Source: Omphalotus guepiniiformis
Taxonomy: Eukaryota > Basidiomycota > Agaricomycetes > Agaricales > Omphalotaceae
Assembly: GCA_028554645.1 (NCBI GenBank)
Contig: JAQOOI010000069.1
Span: 372,001-436,000, forward strand
DNA length: 64,000 nucleotides
Reading direction: 5' to 3'
Positions 20,197-31,937 of this stretch are shown in pieces. The notes beneath the pieces are model-generated. The model saw only the letters and a program-made list of their open reading frames with translations, did no database searches and was not told where the DNA came from. Made by a program: the position numbers and the translations under genes. Position 1 is the stretch's first letter. Each line of letters opens with the position of its first letter.

Positions 20197-22145
20197 TCAC
20201 CTATGACCATTATCATCAAACCCTAAAACACACAAAAACTCAGCCGACCCAACCTTAACAACACTAAAGTACTCACCAGAAGCAACACCATCTCTCTCAC
20301 ACGTACACCGATCTATTTCAGGACATTCATATGCCCATCCTTGATGTTGATACCTTCATTCATTGCGTTTGCCCCAAGTATGGCAAGAGTAGTAGTAGTT
20401 TGTTTGGCAGTAGTAGTGAGCGATGGTGGATCAAGTAGTCACAGAGCATGAGCATATCAAGGGATTGGATCAGTGACAGTGTTGCTCACCCTAAATCACG
20501 AAACTGTAAAACCTGTTCTTTCTTGAGCATCATAGAAATTGCGAAAGAGTGTATTGGCGAGTCGCTCCATCTTTCGTAGAAGAAGCCTGGGTTGAAAGAC
20601 GTTAGTTAGGGATGAGAACTTTGGTGATGATGATGATGAGTAGGGGGAGAGAAAGAGAGAGAAGGGAGAGAAAGAGACACACCTCCGGCTCGATCCAGAA
20701 ACTCGAAGAATTTAGTGTATATCTCGCTCTCCCAGATACTCTTGTGTGATATTTCAAAGTTGTTCTAAAAGAGAAGATTTGGGTTAGTTCAAGCTCATGC
20801 GCATTAACTGCAAAACATCATAAACGCGCAGCGCTCAGGACTTGGTCCCAAGTTCATACCAACGACGTGAACCTGAATTCGCATTCCACGATACTCACAT
20901 ACATACACATCTTCGTCCACTCTTCATTCCCCGCCTCACCCCTCAAAGCCTTCTCCACCCCACCCTTCTCCGCATCCCACACGAACGCATGATTAGCCTC
21001 GTTCGGATGAGAAAACAGCCGGGCATTCTCAGCTAGAAAATGGGAGACATTAGGTGCGAGTGTTGGTTGAACCCACGTTGCGTCGACGTTTATTTGAACG
21101 AAACCTATTATGGGATGTAAGGGAATAGAATAACGAGCGATGTTAAAGCATAAGACTCGGACGCGCACCGTAAAGCGCTTTCGACGAGATCATACGTTCC
21201 ACAGGATCATAAGGCTATAGTATATAACATCATATAAGTCTTTTTCCATTCACCCCACGGATAATTGGAGTGTACATATGTAGATCACTTACGATATCGC
21301 AATGAAACTCAACATCCGTATCCAACCTCCACAACCAATCATACCGCTCAAGCGCAGGGTGACGCCAGAAGAAACCTACATACGTAGTACCGGTGAAATC
21401 ATAGTTCCCAGAGAAGGATATATGAGGACCGCTCTAGTAAGTCTAGGCCCTGCGCACGAATAAACTAGAGTAACTCACCAGAGTAAAACCGGCACATCGA
21501 TCGATAACCTAAAGAAAACCTGTGTATGCGGATTTAATGAGTAGATTAAAGTCAGGAACTGTGTAGAGACCATGAGCTTACCCTACGTTGCGTAAAGAAT
21601 CTTCGACACGGGACTTGTCGTAGAAGTCAGGAACTCCCCAGGATTCTTTCGTAAGAGCAGCTATACATAGATATATAGTCAGTAGATGCGACCGATGCGA
21701 CCGAAGCTACCGTCGGCTGCGGTTGAACGAATCAGGGAAAGATCGAGACATACTACTCACCAAAAGTAGCTCTACCCTGCGTAATCCAAGCAATCTTATC
21801 CTTATCCTGCTCAGAAATACTATCCAATTCTTCACTCGTAGTAAAGAGTACGTAGGGGTACCCCAAACGACGATTGAATCGGTCTTCAACGTTGCGGAGT
21901 GCTAGAATAGCTTGATGGAGTCTGCTGGCAGCTACAAGCATGAATATCACTGCGTTTGGTCTAGCAGAAGCAGAAGCAGAAGCAGAAGAGGAACTGCCAG
22001 TGAGTTCGAGTTCAAGAGAGTCGGTGCCATAGGCATAAGAACGATAGGTCCGAGTGAGAGTGTTCTTTCGGAAGAAAATGACGATGACGGTGAGGAATAT
22101 CCCGACGAAGAGAGCTAGACGAGGGCGGGAGGTACTCATGATCAT
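20197..22145 (-). CDS. GT15 alpha-1,2-mannosyltransferase (KRE2/MNT1 family)
   Basis: This is a type II Golgi membrane enzyme predicted to transfer mannose from GDP-mannose to protein-linked glycans. The start is at 22145 or 22139, followed by a signal anchor (LALFVGIFLTVIVIFF) and a Ser/Ala stem. The catalytic blocks are spread over about eight small exons: NAVIFMLVAASRLHQAI, then LTKESWGVPDFYDKSRVEDS, YDWLWRLDTDVEFHCDI (the metal and donor site region), GFVQINVDATWVQPTLAPNV, WTKMCMY, FFYERWSDSPIHSFAISMML and HQGWAYECPEIDRCTCERD. The order and spacing fit the family. The 3' end is uncertain: the last frame runs to a TGA at 20197, but a donor-like GTGAGT near 20265 may start a further intron. 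Confidence 0.82.
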
Positions 22146-23120
22146 CGCTAAGGTGAAAGAAAGAGGAGTAGAGGCTCTGAGGAAAGAACGACAAATAACA
22201 TCGTTCCACGATGCATTGACATATCAAGAAAAGCATGATGAAATTGACGGTGATTTGGGGGAGGTTGCAGGTACGAACGAAAGGACTGGACTGGACAGGT
22301 TTCGTTAGTACTATTGGCAGCCTGGACGCAGTACGGTCAGTGCCTTCCAGTGTACATGATAAATCGACAAGTCATTTGATGCCCTTCGAAAAGGGCTTTA
22401 ATGGGCCCGCGGTGGGTTTAGCGCCATAACTCGGAATGCATTCGGCCTGTCAACGTAATGTCTTTTCAGGACATGATAGATTTCGAACTATCAATAAGGT
22501 TGTCAATCTCGGAAAGATGAACGAGATTGGCTGTACGGGTGCTGTCTGGTAATGTCAATAACACCTGGAGGGTTGACCTTCCTTCCATTCATCAGTAGCC
22601 TTATCACCACTGATGCATATGCTGTGATACCTTCATTCTTTCTACATGGAAGAAACCGGTAGAATAAAGCCGTGTGCGAGGTACTGTGGGTATTCATGCA
22701 TCATGGTCAGAGTCACGGAAAGGTACAATTAAGTCGTCGTTCATACAATGAGGAGAGTTTCATTTTAGACTCCGATGTTCGGCAAGACGGCATAAGTCGG
22801 CAGGCACTTTCGGCTTTTGAATTTTTGAACGGCAAACCGTTGCTAAATTAATTCTCAAACTGCATCACCCATTCATTCATCAGTGCTTCGCTTCGCCAGT
22901 AACTCATTGAAGTACAAAATGGTGTAAAGTCTTGTCAGGTTCATTTGAACTCTTCTGTGCAGACTGCGTGCTCGAAGACGTGGCTTGCTTTGAAGCGCAC
23001 AAAAAGCCTGAACCGCTTTTGTGTTGATTTACACATTTCGGTCTAACGCTTCTTTATTCCGACTACAGACTACAACAGATTACAGAGGTTCTCTTTCAGG
23101 ACTGTGGTCGTTGATTCACG
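22146..23120. other. Intergenic region between divergent GT15 and SLC35 genes
   Basis: Presumed promoters of both neighbours. Short open frames on either strand show no family motif, and I see nothing else in it. Confidence 0.5.
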
Positions 23121-24359
23121 ATGGCAATCTCAATGCAAGTCGTCGGGGTCGTCGGGTTCTATATGGTCGCTGCCCTTGTGGTACGTTCTGCTCAACTCGC
23201 TAAGTCGGAGGTTCTGATTCTCAATGGCCGCTTTCATAGATGGTTTTCGTGAACAAGATGGTCCTCATCGCCGCTCCCAATCTCACAGTTCTTTTCATGT
23301 TCTTCCAATCCGTCTTCACCGTGGTACTTCTCATCATCACATCCCGACTAACATCCTGGGTCAAGCTACCCACCATCGAGTACACCACCGCTCGTAAACT
23401 TGCTCCCCTGATACTCATCGATACATCCGGGTTCATCTTCAACGCCTTTTGTCTTCGTGATGTGGAAGCAGCTTTTTATCAAATTGCTCGAGGGCTCGTT
23501 CTCCCTCTTACCATATTCGTTGTGGCGATTTCAAGTCGATCAAGACCGTCTTGGTCTGTTGTGTGTTGTGCGTCAATCGTGACTTTAGGATTCTTCATTG
23601 GAACAACGTTCTCTGAGGATGTACCTCTTCATGCTGTACCTACGCCCCTCGCACTTTTCTATGGATTCCTATCGTCGCTGTCAATTGCTCTACATGCAGT
23701 CCTAGTTAAATCATCACTCCCTCATGTCAATGGGAGCAGTACCATGCTGTCATTCTGGTCAAACCTTGGATCCGCGGTTTTGCTGGGGTGTTTATCTTTA
23801 CTTAAAGGCGAAGTCGTTGATTTTTGGAGGATGGTTCACGAGAGAGATTGGGATTGGGCTACCTTCGTTTGGGGGAACTTCGTCACAGGCGTTTTCGGCT
23901 TTCTCATCAGCATTGCGGGTATTCTCAGCGTCAAGGTCACGAGTCCCGTCACCCATATGTTCTCGAGCGTAAGTCTGTTCAAGGTTCGTTCCTTTCAACG
24001 AATGATATTGAAACTCTGTATCTCAAGGCCGCGCGGAGCGTCCTTCAAGTCGCACTTGGGGTGAAGATTTTCGGAGATGTATTCACTGCGTAGGCACTTT
24101 CACCTTCCTCACTCCCTCAACGGCTATACGCTAACATGTAATCTTCTATGTATATAGCCAACGTGCCGCATCTGTCCTGACTATTCTCACAGGAACCATA
24201 ATCTACACTTATATCAAATCTCGAGAAGGCTTAGCCGACCGTTCACAAAGGGCTGGACCTGTCCCGATCAAAGATGTAGAGTCACAAGCTCTCGGTGAAG
24301 ATGAAGCGTTCATCAACCAGGTAGACGAGAAAGAGCGAATGGGGAGTATGAAGGCATAG
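23121..24359 (+). CDS. Nucleotide-sugar transporter, SLC35C1 (GDP-fucose transporter)-like
   Basis: Exons 23121-23180, 23240-23968, 24028-24089 and 24158-24359 give 350 residues (1053 nt, divisible by three). About ten hydrophobic helices are visible, as in drug/metabolite transporter superfamily members that move nucleotide sugars into the Golgi. Family signatures include NKMVLIAAPNLTVLFMFFQS near the N-terminus, FYQIARGLVLPLTI, LPHVNGSSTMLSFWSNL, and VKVTSPVTHMFSSAARSVLQ, which spans the second intron. The tail is cytosolic and charged, ending EKERMGSMKA. The substrate could be GDP-fucose or GDP-mannose; sequence alone does not decide. It lies next to the GT15 mannosyltransferase but is divergently transcribed. 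Confidence 0.85.
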
Positions 24360-25725
24360 ATAGATTGGGACTCGCAGTGGCCAACTATAGAGAGCATAAT
24401 TTATCCTATTTTTAGTGCTGGAATATTTATTTAATGCCTATGTCCATAGACGGACAAGATGCTCTATAGCCAGACCGAATATCAAAAACCGCCGGATAAT
24501 GAGGTGTGTACGTATGTATGTAGGACAACACGCTGAAGTATGTAAGTACATAACACTTTCGGGTGTAATGGTTCGGCCCGTCACGGACAGAAGAACATAT
24601 TCCGCTTGTTCCTCCGGCATTTCCACCTTCGAATAAGTATCTGTCACCTCCCCCCCATTTGGCTACATACATCCAAGCCCTTTCAAGGGGTTTAACCGTG
24701 CTGAGAATCCCCCTAAGTTACAAATATCGATTCTGTACCCGGTCTTGTACCACCCCCGTCTGCACGGTGCATGTTTGCTAGCAGAATATATATATAGCCT
24801 TCTAAGATATGTTACCTTCACTAACCGCAGGCTACATACCGCAATGGCGAATTCGCAGTTCCGAGCGGTTCGCGGTGGTGGGACTCCTACATGGGAGAAG
24901 TTCCTCTTTAACGGCGACCTTGGGCAGGCATTTAGTATTGTAGTATTTCGCGTAGTAAGTGTACCTTCAATTACTTAGGTACTTGTCATGATCATACTTG
25001 TCATGCTTGCGATATGCGATTCAAGCCTTTATTGAGTGACTCAGGCTGTTCGGCAGGGGATGTCTTGTCTGACGGGACTCGAGACCTTTTCACAGTTTCC
25101 TCGGGAGGCAGGTCTACTTCGTAACAGTAATATGAACAAGGTCCAATTCCGCTAGTACCCCTAAGTATACTCGTGCCGTTCAGTGTGCAATCCAGTCACG
25201 GCATCCTATGTACTCAGTGTATTGTATATATCATATACATATACTTACATACTCAACATCGACAAACTTGAAGGGTAACTATTACGGCTGCCTCCTTGAA
25301 CCAAAATATCTTTCACTAATAGAGTATATTCAATAGAAATTCTGATTCGGACTAGACCTCGGGATCATAATCTCAACAAGCATATGCGCTCAATTCCGAG
25401 TCCGATGTGCTGAAATGTTTGTGATTCGGAAATGCAATTGAACTTCATCTACACTGCGGAACATCTACACTGCGGAACTTGCATATGAGCGATTCCCATG
25501 GAAGTCTCGGAATGACAGAAATTGTAATCAACTTACATACTCAAGGAGCGAATTTACGAGCGAATGCGTGATAGGTGAGTAATGAGTAGATGTGAGTCCA
25601 GCTAGGAAAAAAGTCCTTAAGAATAAATACATGGATACATACATACTACGATGATGCAACCAAGAGATTCTGATGAAGATAGCAAACGTCTATGTCGTAC
25701 GTACTGTAAACGAAGTTAGTATCCC
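24360..25725. other. Intergenic region, no gene seen
   Basis: It contains the 3' UTR of the transporter and of the convergent adenylation gene. Small frames such as the one at 24844 (MANSQFRAVRG) have no recognisable features. AT-rich TATA/ATAC runs occur near 25230. Confidence 0.5.
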
Positions 25726-27814
25726 TCAAACCCAAGCAACTAGTAATTTCTTCAAAATCTCTCCCTGAAGAACATCCGAGCCTTCTAATACCGACTTTTC
25801 AATCGGCTTGACGAGGCTCCCATCTTCACGTTCGAGATCTTCGACTGAGACAGGTTCTTCCCACACAGGTTCATCCTCGTGTTCATCAGTAGAAGAAGAA
25901 GAAAGGGAATAATCAGAAGAAGAGATAGGCGGCGTGAGCACTCCCTCGCTCTCAGAGCTGAGCGATGTTGACCGGCTCAAAGGAGGTGTAGAAACACATT
26001 CGTCGCTAGACGATAACACCTCTTGAGTTTCCACCGAGCTCTCAACGAGCGAACGCAGAGCTTTCTTGTCAACCTTTCCGTTTCTTGTCATCGGAAAGTC
26101 ATCAACAGCAAGGTACTGAGTCGGAACGGCATAGTAAGGTTGGATGGCGGCTACAGCGGCACGTACCAAGGTTGTGTCGACATTCGAAGGAGTGACGAAA
26201 CCCCATAGTTCAGAGTTGATGAGCAATGTAACGGCACCCGTTACAAGTGAATGGGTCTATAAATATTTCAAATTAGATGGGTGGTTTCGTGAATCGATGT
26301 GTAGTAATGAGGGGCTTACTCTCATAGCAGCAGAGACCCCATCTAGCTCGACTCGGAAACCTTTCACCTTCACTTGGTCATCTACACGACCCATATGATC
26401 CAACTGGCCGTCCTTCCTCCAACGTCCAAGATCACCTGTATTGAACATCATTCCTTCACCATCCACGAATGGATCTTTCCTCCAACGTTCGGCCGTCTTC
26501 TCTGGTAAATTCAAATAGCGGGTATTCGTACCGATACCGCCAACCCACATGCACCCTACTTGACCTATAGGAAGTGGTTCGGGATTCTCGGAGTCGCAGG
26601 GCAAGATGTAAATGTTGGTATTTGGAATAGGTTTCCCGATGGAGAGAGGATAACCTGAGGTGTGCGGCTGCACAGTGTTACATATCGAGATTTCAGTGGG
26701 ACCACAACAGTTGTTGAAGGATGTGTATTCTGCCCATCTATCAGCGAGACCTAGATGATTGTAGTAATATTAGCGGAATCGAATTAACGCTGAGGGGGAA
26801 GCTTTACTTTGCGGGCAAGGCTCGCCGCCAACGATGACGTGCTTGATATTCGGGTAGTTTTCAGGATCGTGGCGCAAGAGGATGCTCGGTGTGGATATAA
26901 CGATGTCAACAGTCTTCAATAATGCGGCCCATTCCTTTGACGTGTTACCTCGAAGGCAGAGTGTACATCCATTGTACAAAGATCCTAAAGTTTCCCAAGC
27001 ACCCATGTCGAAAGCAATGTTGAGAAGTTGAGCAACACGCATGCCAGGTTTCATTCCGACGTTCCCGGGATAACCACAGATAACTGTGAGAAGTTCTAGT
27101 TCTTCCAACTTCTGCAAGTTATGACGGGAATACGTACCATTTGTGACCCCTTCGTGTTTTACATCAACACCTTTGGGTTTGCCTATAGCGAGATTAGTGA
27201 TAGTAATTAATCATAATGTAAATAGCGAATATACCGGTAGTTCCAGATGTGTATATGCAATACGCGCCATCCGTCGGAGAAGACATATCCTCCACAGGAT
27301 CTGCGGTTAGATTCAATACTTCGTCGTTGTGTAGAGACTGTTCTAAGGGAATGATGTCGGAGGCTGACCAGTGGGAGAGGCGGCAGATATATTCTTCCAT
27401 TGCAAGTACCAAACTCGGCGACGAATCCTCCAGAACAAACTGCAGTGTTTCATCAGTGATGGTCACCGCGTCTAATGGCACATATTGTGCGCCACTCTTC
27501 AAAACTGCCAAGATCCCAACTACGAATGCGATAGAGCGTCTAGCAAGAATACAGACCCTTGCTCCAGGTGAAATACCCCGTTCACGAAGACGTCGCGCCA
27601 GTCTATTCGATTGATCGTCAAGACGTCCGTAGGTGATGGATTCATTGCAGAACAAAGCTTCTACAGCTATCGCATGTGGTTGGTTGCGAGCATGCTTCTG
27701 GAATGCACGGTGAATGATGGGTAAAGTCACTTCACGTCTTGGCCCGAAACCAAAGTGGCGGAATAGTGCACGATCAACAAAAGACAAGTGTGCGAGCGGA
27801 CCAGCGGAGGACAT
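25726..27814 (-). CDS. Free-standing NRPS-type adenylation protein
   Basis: Exons 27814-27235, 27182-27138, 27083-26808, 26750-26320 and 26256-25726 give 620 residues (1863 nt, divisible by three). It contains one adenylation domain: YCIYTSGTTGKPKGV (A3), AFDMGAWETLG (A4), NNCCGPTEISICNT (A5), FNTGDLGRWRKDGQLD (A7), GRVDDQVKVKGFRVE (A8) and PMTRNGKVDKKAL (A10 with the catalytic Lys). Such domains activate a carboxylic or amino acid as the acyl-AMP. There is no carrier, condensation, reductase or thioesterase domain. After A10 comes a tail of about 110 residues, Ser-rich and acidic, ending KKLLVAWV. The Asp of A4 and the A10 Lys that fix amino and carboxyl groups of alpha-amino acids are both present. 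It is divergently paired with the HxxxD acyltransferase. Confidence 0.85.
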
Positions 27815-28613
27815 GATGCAAATCCCAAGGCGAAGGAGAGTTACCGGGGGACCCTTTTTGAATGATTTCTACTACGGGGCCTGGCTGCAGTTGGCCCGGA
27901 AGGCAAAGTAGTGACTTAACCTGAAGAAGCTCGCTCTGATGTCGATTGAATTAAGGCTGCCTTTTCAACGGATAGCAAGTACTGAGAATGCCACATGTCC
28001 TATAATAGGGCCGCCGTTTCAGAAGTTGATTGACATCTTCATATGATTCATCAGTCCAATGAACACCTACATGTTAAAAGACCTGATTACTTACTTGATA
28101 ACATATATAGTCTATTGCGTCAAACGGAGGGCAAGTGATCCAGTTTGGGGTTCGCAAGAAAAGGAGGCTGAATATGTTGTACGTGAGTCAGGATATTCAG
28201 CATTTATTATGGCATTTGCCAAATTATTCTGGTTTCCAGTAACTGTACCTGAGGCCTGGCCTGTATGTTTGAATGAATGCCGTACGACATGGTTGAGGGA
28301 AGGAAACACAATCGGTCGGCAAACGATGTTTTCACTTCCGATGTCGGAGTTCAAAGAATCATACTCCGGCAACTTCGGCAGTGTTGTTCATGCTCTACAT
28401 GTTACGTTACTTTCCTCTTGAATTCGACACGCCGACCCTGACAGCAGGTCCAACAGGATCTATTTACAAACGCTCCTCTTCGATTCCTTCATCATGTCTT
28501 CCTACCTAATGCATAGCCTAGGTGACTGATATCTCGTTTTAAATACCACCTGACATCAAGACTTTGCCCGGTGGGTGTACACCAACACTGCAACCGTACG
28601 CTACTTCCACGCA
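27815..28613. promoter_or_regulatory. Shared divergent promoter of the adenylation and acyltransferase genes
   Basis: About 800 bp separate the two start codons. A TTTAAATA box lies at about 28537, 75 bp before the acyltransferase ATG. No gene model is supported inside it. Co-regulation is inferred from the arrangement only. Confidence 0.45.
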
Positions 28614-30418
28614 ATGTCCGGAGACTCTCATGGATGGAAAGTCTACGATGGCTCAGAGTATCGCCGCTTCATGGGGGAGAGCGAGTCTGCCTTTTTCCCG
28701 ACGTCGAAAACTGGCCTTGGAGACATGTGAGTTGTGTTATACTTGTTGCAGCTGCACGTATTGTCGATGACTGGCTATTGAACGTCTGATCAGGTATCTT
28801 CACGTTGCTTTGGCGGCTCCCAGTGATATTATGAATCAATCTCGAGTCATAACCGCCTGGGCAGTAATCCGACGCCGACATCCTTTACTTATGTCGCATA
28901 TATGCGCGGAAGGAGACCAGAACAGTGCTTACTTTTCGTATGGAAATTTATAAGTCATCTGTCTACCTCTATCAATAGCGACGGTGTATAGATTCTCTCC
29001 GCCTGGGAATGCAATAACGGAAGCCAAAGAAACGGTAGAATTTAGCAGTCTTTCCGGAGAAGGTACGACCACGCTTTGTATTTAACACACACTCTAATCG
29101 TTGCGTTTCTCCAGAGCTCATCTACAACTACATGAACGGTCCTCGCCTATTATCCAACGATCATCTCTCAAGACTCGTCATTTCAGCCTCAGGAACTTCC
29201 ACCGACGATAAAGAAAGAGAGTTCGATCTATTAATGTTTGCTCCTCACTTCATTGGAGATGGCTCTTCTCTACATCAATGTACACACGATCTCTTGTCTC
29301 TTTTGGCTTCTACGCAATCGGACGCGGAGTTAGCACAGGTTCTTCTACAGGCACCTGACTGGGTATGTTTTTCTAAATAAAGTTCCTCAGAAGTATGCCG
29401 ACTACACCCCTATAGCTCGATGTTTTGCCCCCGGCTCTCGAACCGCGATTACCAACCTTTCAAAATCGGCTCGCAAAGGCAGCGGCAAAGGTCAATTGCA
29501 TTCAGACCCTTCACAATGAGATTGCAAGTATCTTTTCCTAGATATGATATAATTCGAGGCTGATAGGTCCTGATGTAGGGAGGTCATGTTCTGTCACGAA
29601 ATCAGCGAGGTCCACAGCGAACTGTCATGCTAGAGCGAGCTTTCACCGAAGACCAAACTACTGCTATCCTAAACAAATGCAAGTTGAACAACGTAACCGT
29701 GAACCACGCTCTATTTGCATTATGCAATATCGCATGGGGGAGGTCTAACCTAAACCCCGACGCTGTTCAATTTCCTCTGTAAGAATCGTTTCACTTCTGA
29801 ATCTAAAAATTCCATGGGGCGTTGATCCATGTTCACAGGATGATGTATACAGCCATGAATTTACGCCCTTACCTATCATCTCACCCATCATCAACGTATT
29901 GGTTCCTGGCTCTCACGTATTTCAACATCGTCTTACCTTCGTATCTACCTCCGACTCCTGCCGTGTTTTGGAACCGCGCACGAATGGCAAAGGCTCAGAC
30001 ACGACGGACGGTTCAATCACCTTTCTTGACATCACGAGCGTTGGAAATGGCGAAGACGAGAGCTACACGAGCGAAGGGTACTTCCGGTTCCAGTACCCCA
30101 CTTTCTTCTCTACATGATCTTCTGGATAGCGGTGAGCAGGAAAGGAAACTACCACCTGCACCCAGTGCTGCCTTGATGGGTCTCTCCCTCATCGGAAATC
30201 TCGATTCTATATACACGCGTTCAGCCTATCCTTCGATTCGCTTGCATTCTGTGAGGACAGCAAGCCGGCAGAAGGCGGGAGGCTTCTTGCTGTTGGAACA
30301 CACCTTTGATAAAAAGCTGTGGTTCCAGCTGTGTTATGACGAGAACGGGTTTGCGGAAGGCCATATTGAACGATTTTGGGAGCGGTTGCAGGATGCTGTT
30401 GAGGAGATTTTGATTTAA
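28614..30418 (+). CDS. HxxxD condensation-like acyltransferase
   Basis: Exons 28614-28726, 28794-28937, 28992-29062, 29115-29362, 29416-29527, 29583-29778 and 29839-30418 give 487 residues (1464 nt, divisible by three). The active-site motif H-x3-D-G is in FAPHFIGDGSSLH. The N-terminal AWAVIRRRHPLLMSHI resembles the start of condensation/acetyltransferase domains, where an acceptor- and donor-binding half is typical. Later TAMNLRPYL matches fungal alcohol or amine acetyltransferase-like proteins. It would transfer an acyl group from CoA or a carrier to an amine or alcohol. The substrate is unknown. It is transcribed away from the adenylation gene. Confidence 0.8.
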
Positions 30419-30925
30419 GGGAGTGATTAGCGCTCTTATACGTATCCACTCGGGATGGAATAGAATGGAAGCATCGAACATTACACAGGGCGATGCGCGC
30501 TAGCAGGTGGCAGGTGATAATGCAAATTTTATTGCAAAGGGTACCATTTCATTATGAACGCCGAAATACAGGTGCTAATAACACAACAAGTTGGAGTAAA
30601 CTGGTACAAACAGAAAAACCTTTCGGAAAGCAAAGCGACGTGAGGGGTATACATATGAGAATGAGAAGACGAAAACCGAATGCGATAAATAGGTGTTGTC
30701 CCTGACCCCAGCAAGCTGTAGAGGAAGGGATAAGCGCTAAGCGCTAAATGCAAATAATGGAAGTCGAAGGGGTGCGTATGATAGATGTGGTGCGAGGGTA
30801 ATCATGATTGAGATGGGAGGTGTATAGGCGTCTTTGCCCGGGAAAATGCGTGTGGATCTAGACGTCTAAAGAGGGAGGCGAGGCGGTGAAGGATCTTGAA
30901 AACAGCTTTTTTGACGGGAGGAGCT
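30419..30925. other. Convergent intergenic region
   Basis: 3' ends of the acyltransferase and of the MYND gene meet here. A short coding-like stretch on the minus strand (about 30920-30802, PVKKAVFKILHRLASLFRR) could be the true last exon of the MYND gene, but it is in the wrong frame for the splice sites I can see. Confidence 0.4.
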
Positions 30926-31937
30926 CTATCCATAATAGATTCTACATGAGAAAAAGGTCATTCAAGCGCTCGGAACCGCAAAGGGGGGAATGGAGAAGAA
31001 GAAAACAAAGCTTACCCTCTAGAAGTCGTTGATATCGGCTGAAAGTCCGTTCGTCCCGACTCGACAAAGTGATGTAGGACAGCATCCCAGTCTTCTCGGA
31101 TGTCCCATGAGATCTTCGAAGGTGGATCTACCTCGACGGGCATAACTTGGGATATCCCAGCACATTGAACGAGAATGATGAGAGTTCCTATGCCACCGTT
31201 GTGACGACATCGGTCGTCTCGTCGTTGAATGTCGGCGAGGACGAGTGGGTCTCCGATACAACTTCGTTTTACGATTCGCGTCGAAGCGATTGAGAATCTA
31301 AGCCCGGAGTTCAATGAAAAACTCATGAAGGGTAACATAAGTGAAAGATAACTCACCGACGGTGTCCCTCAGAGTGGTTACAGGGTGTGAGATCGATGAC
31401 GAGGGCATGTTGGCGAATGTTGGAAGGGACACGCTTTAGCTGTAGAGCTTGAAAGCCTACCCAAGAGAGAAGTGTCGTGTGCGCAGAGCAGAACTTTCGT
31501 AAGTTCTTCGCCATGTTTTCTTCGTTTGCGTAGCCGGAAGGATGTTGTTGCCTGACCGCGGACATTTGAGTCGCAGTGTGTTGGCATATGGGTTTATGAC
31601 TCGGCCAGTGAAGTTTTTGACATTCCGGGGACTGTGAAATGAATGAATAGAGTCAGGGAACGAGATGAATCGGAATGGGATTTCGGGACGCACGCAATAT
31701 TGAGTTACCATCTACAGGGAGGGACAAGAAGGGGAAAGAAACTCTTGAGTCAGAAAACGTTGAACAATGAAGTGATGAATGTATAGAAAAACTTACGCAT
31801 CCCCCACATAGACGAAACCTAGCGACAGCAGTTTCAACCGAACCGCATTGATCACAGATACGGTAACCCCGCTGCTTATGTGCATGAGTCGGAGGAGTGT
31901 TGTAGTTGGCGGCAGCTGGCTGAGCGTAGTAAGGCAT
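30926..31937 (-). CDS. MYND-type zinc finger protein
   Basis: The gene starts at 31937 (MPYYAQPAAANYN). The zinc-binding pattern is spread over three exons: CDQCG, then RLCGGC at the end of exon 1, TQYC in a small second exon, and SPECQKLHWPSHKPIC in exon 3. This is the C-x2-C...C-x2-C...YC-x3-C...H-x3-C layout of MYND fingers, which bind proline-rich partners. The remainder (KFCSAHTTLLSWVGFQALQL, then RFSIASTRIVKRS and VMPVEVDPPSKISWDI) matches a common Agaricomycete MYND protein of unknown function. The last exon is uncertain: my best splice ends at 30926, but an alternative end near 30802 would add about 35 basic residues. Confidence 0.7.
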
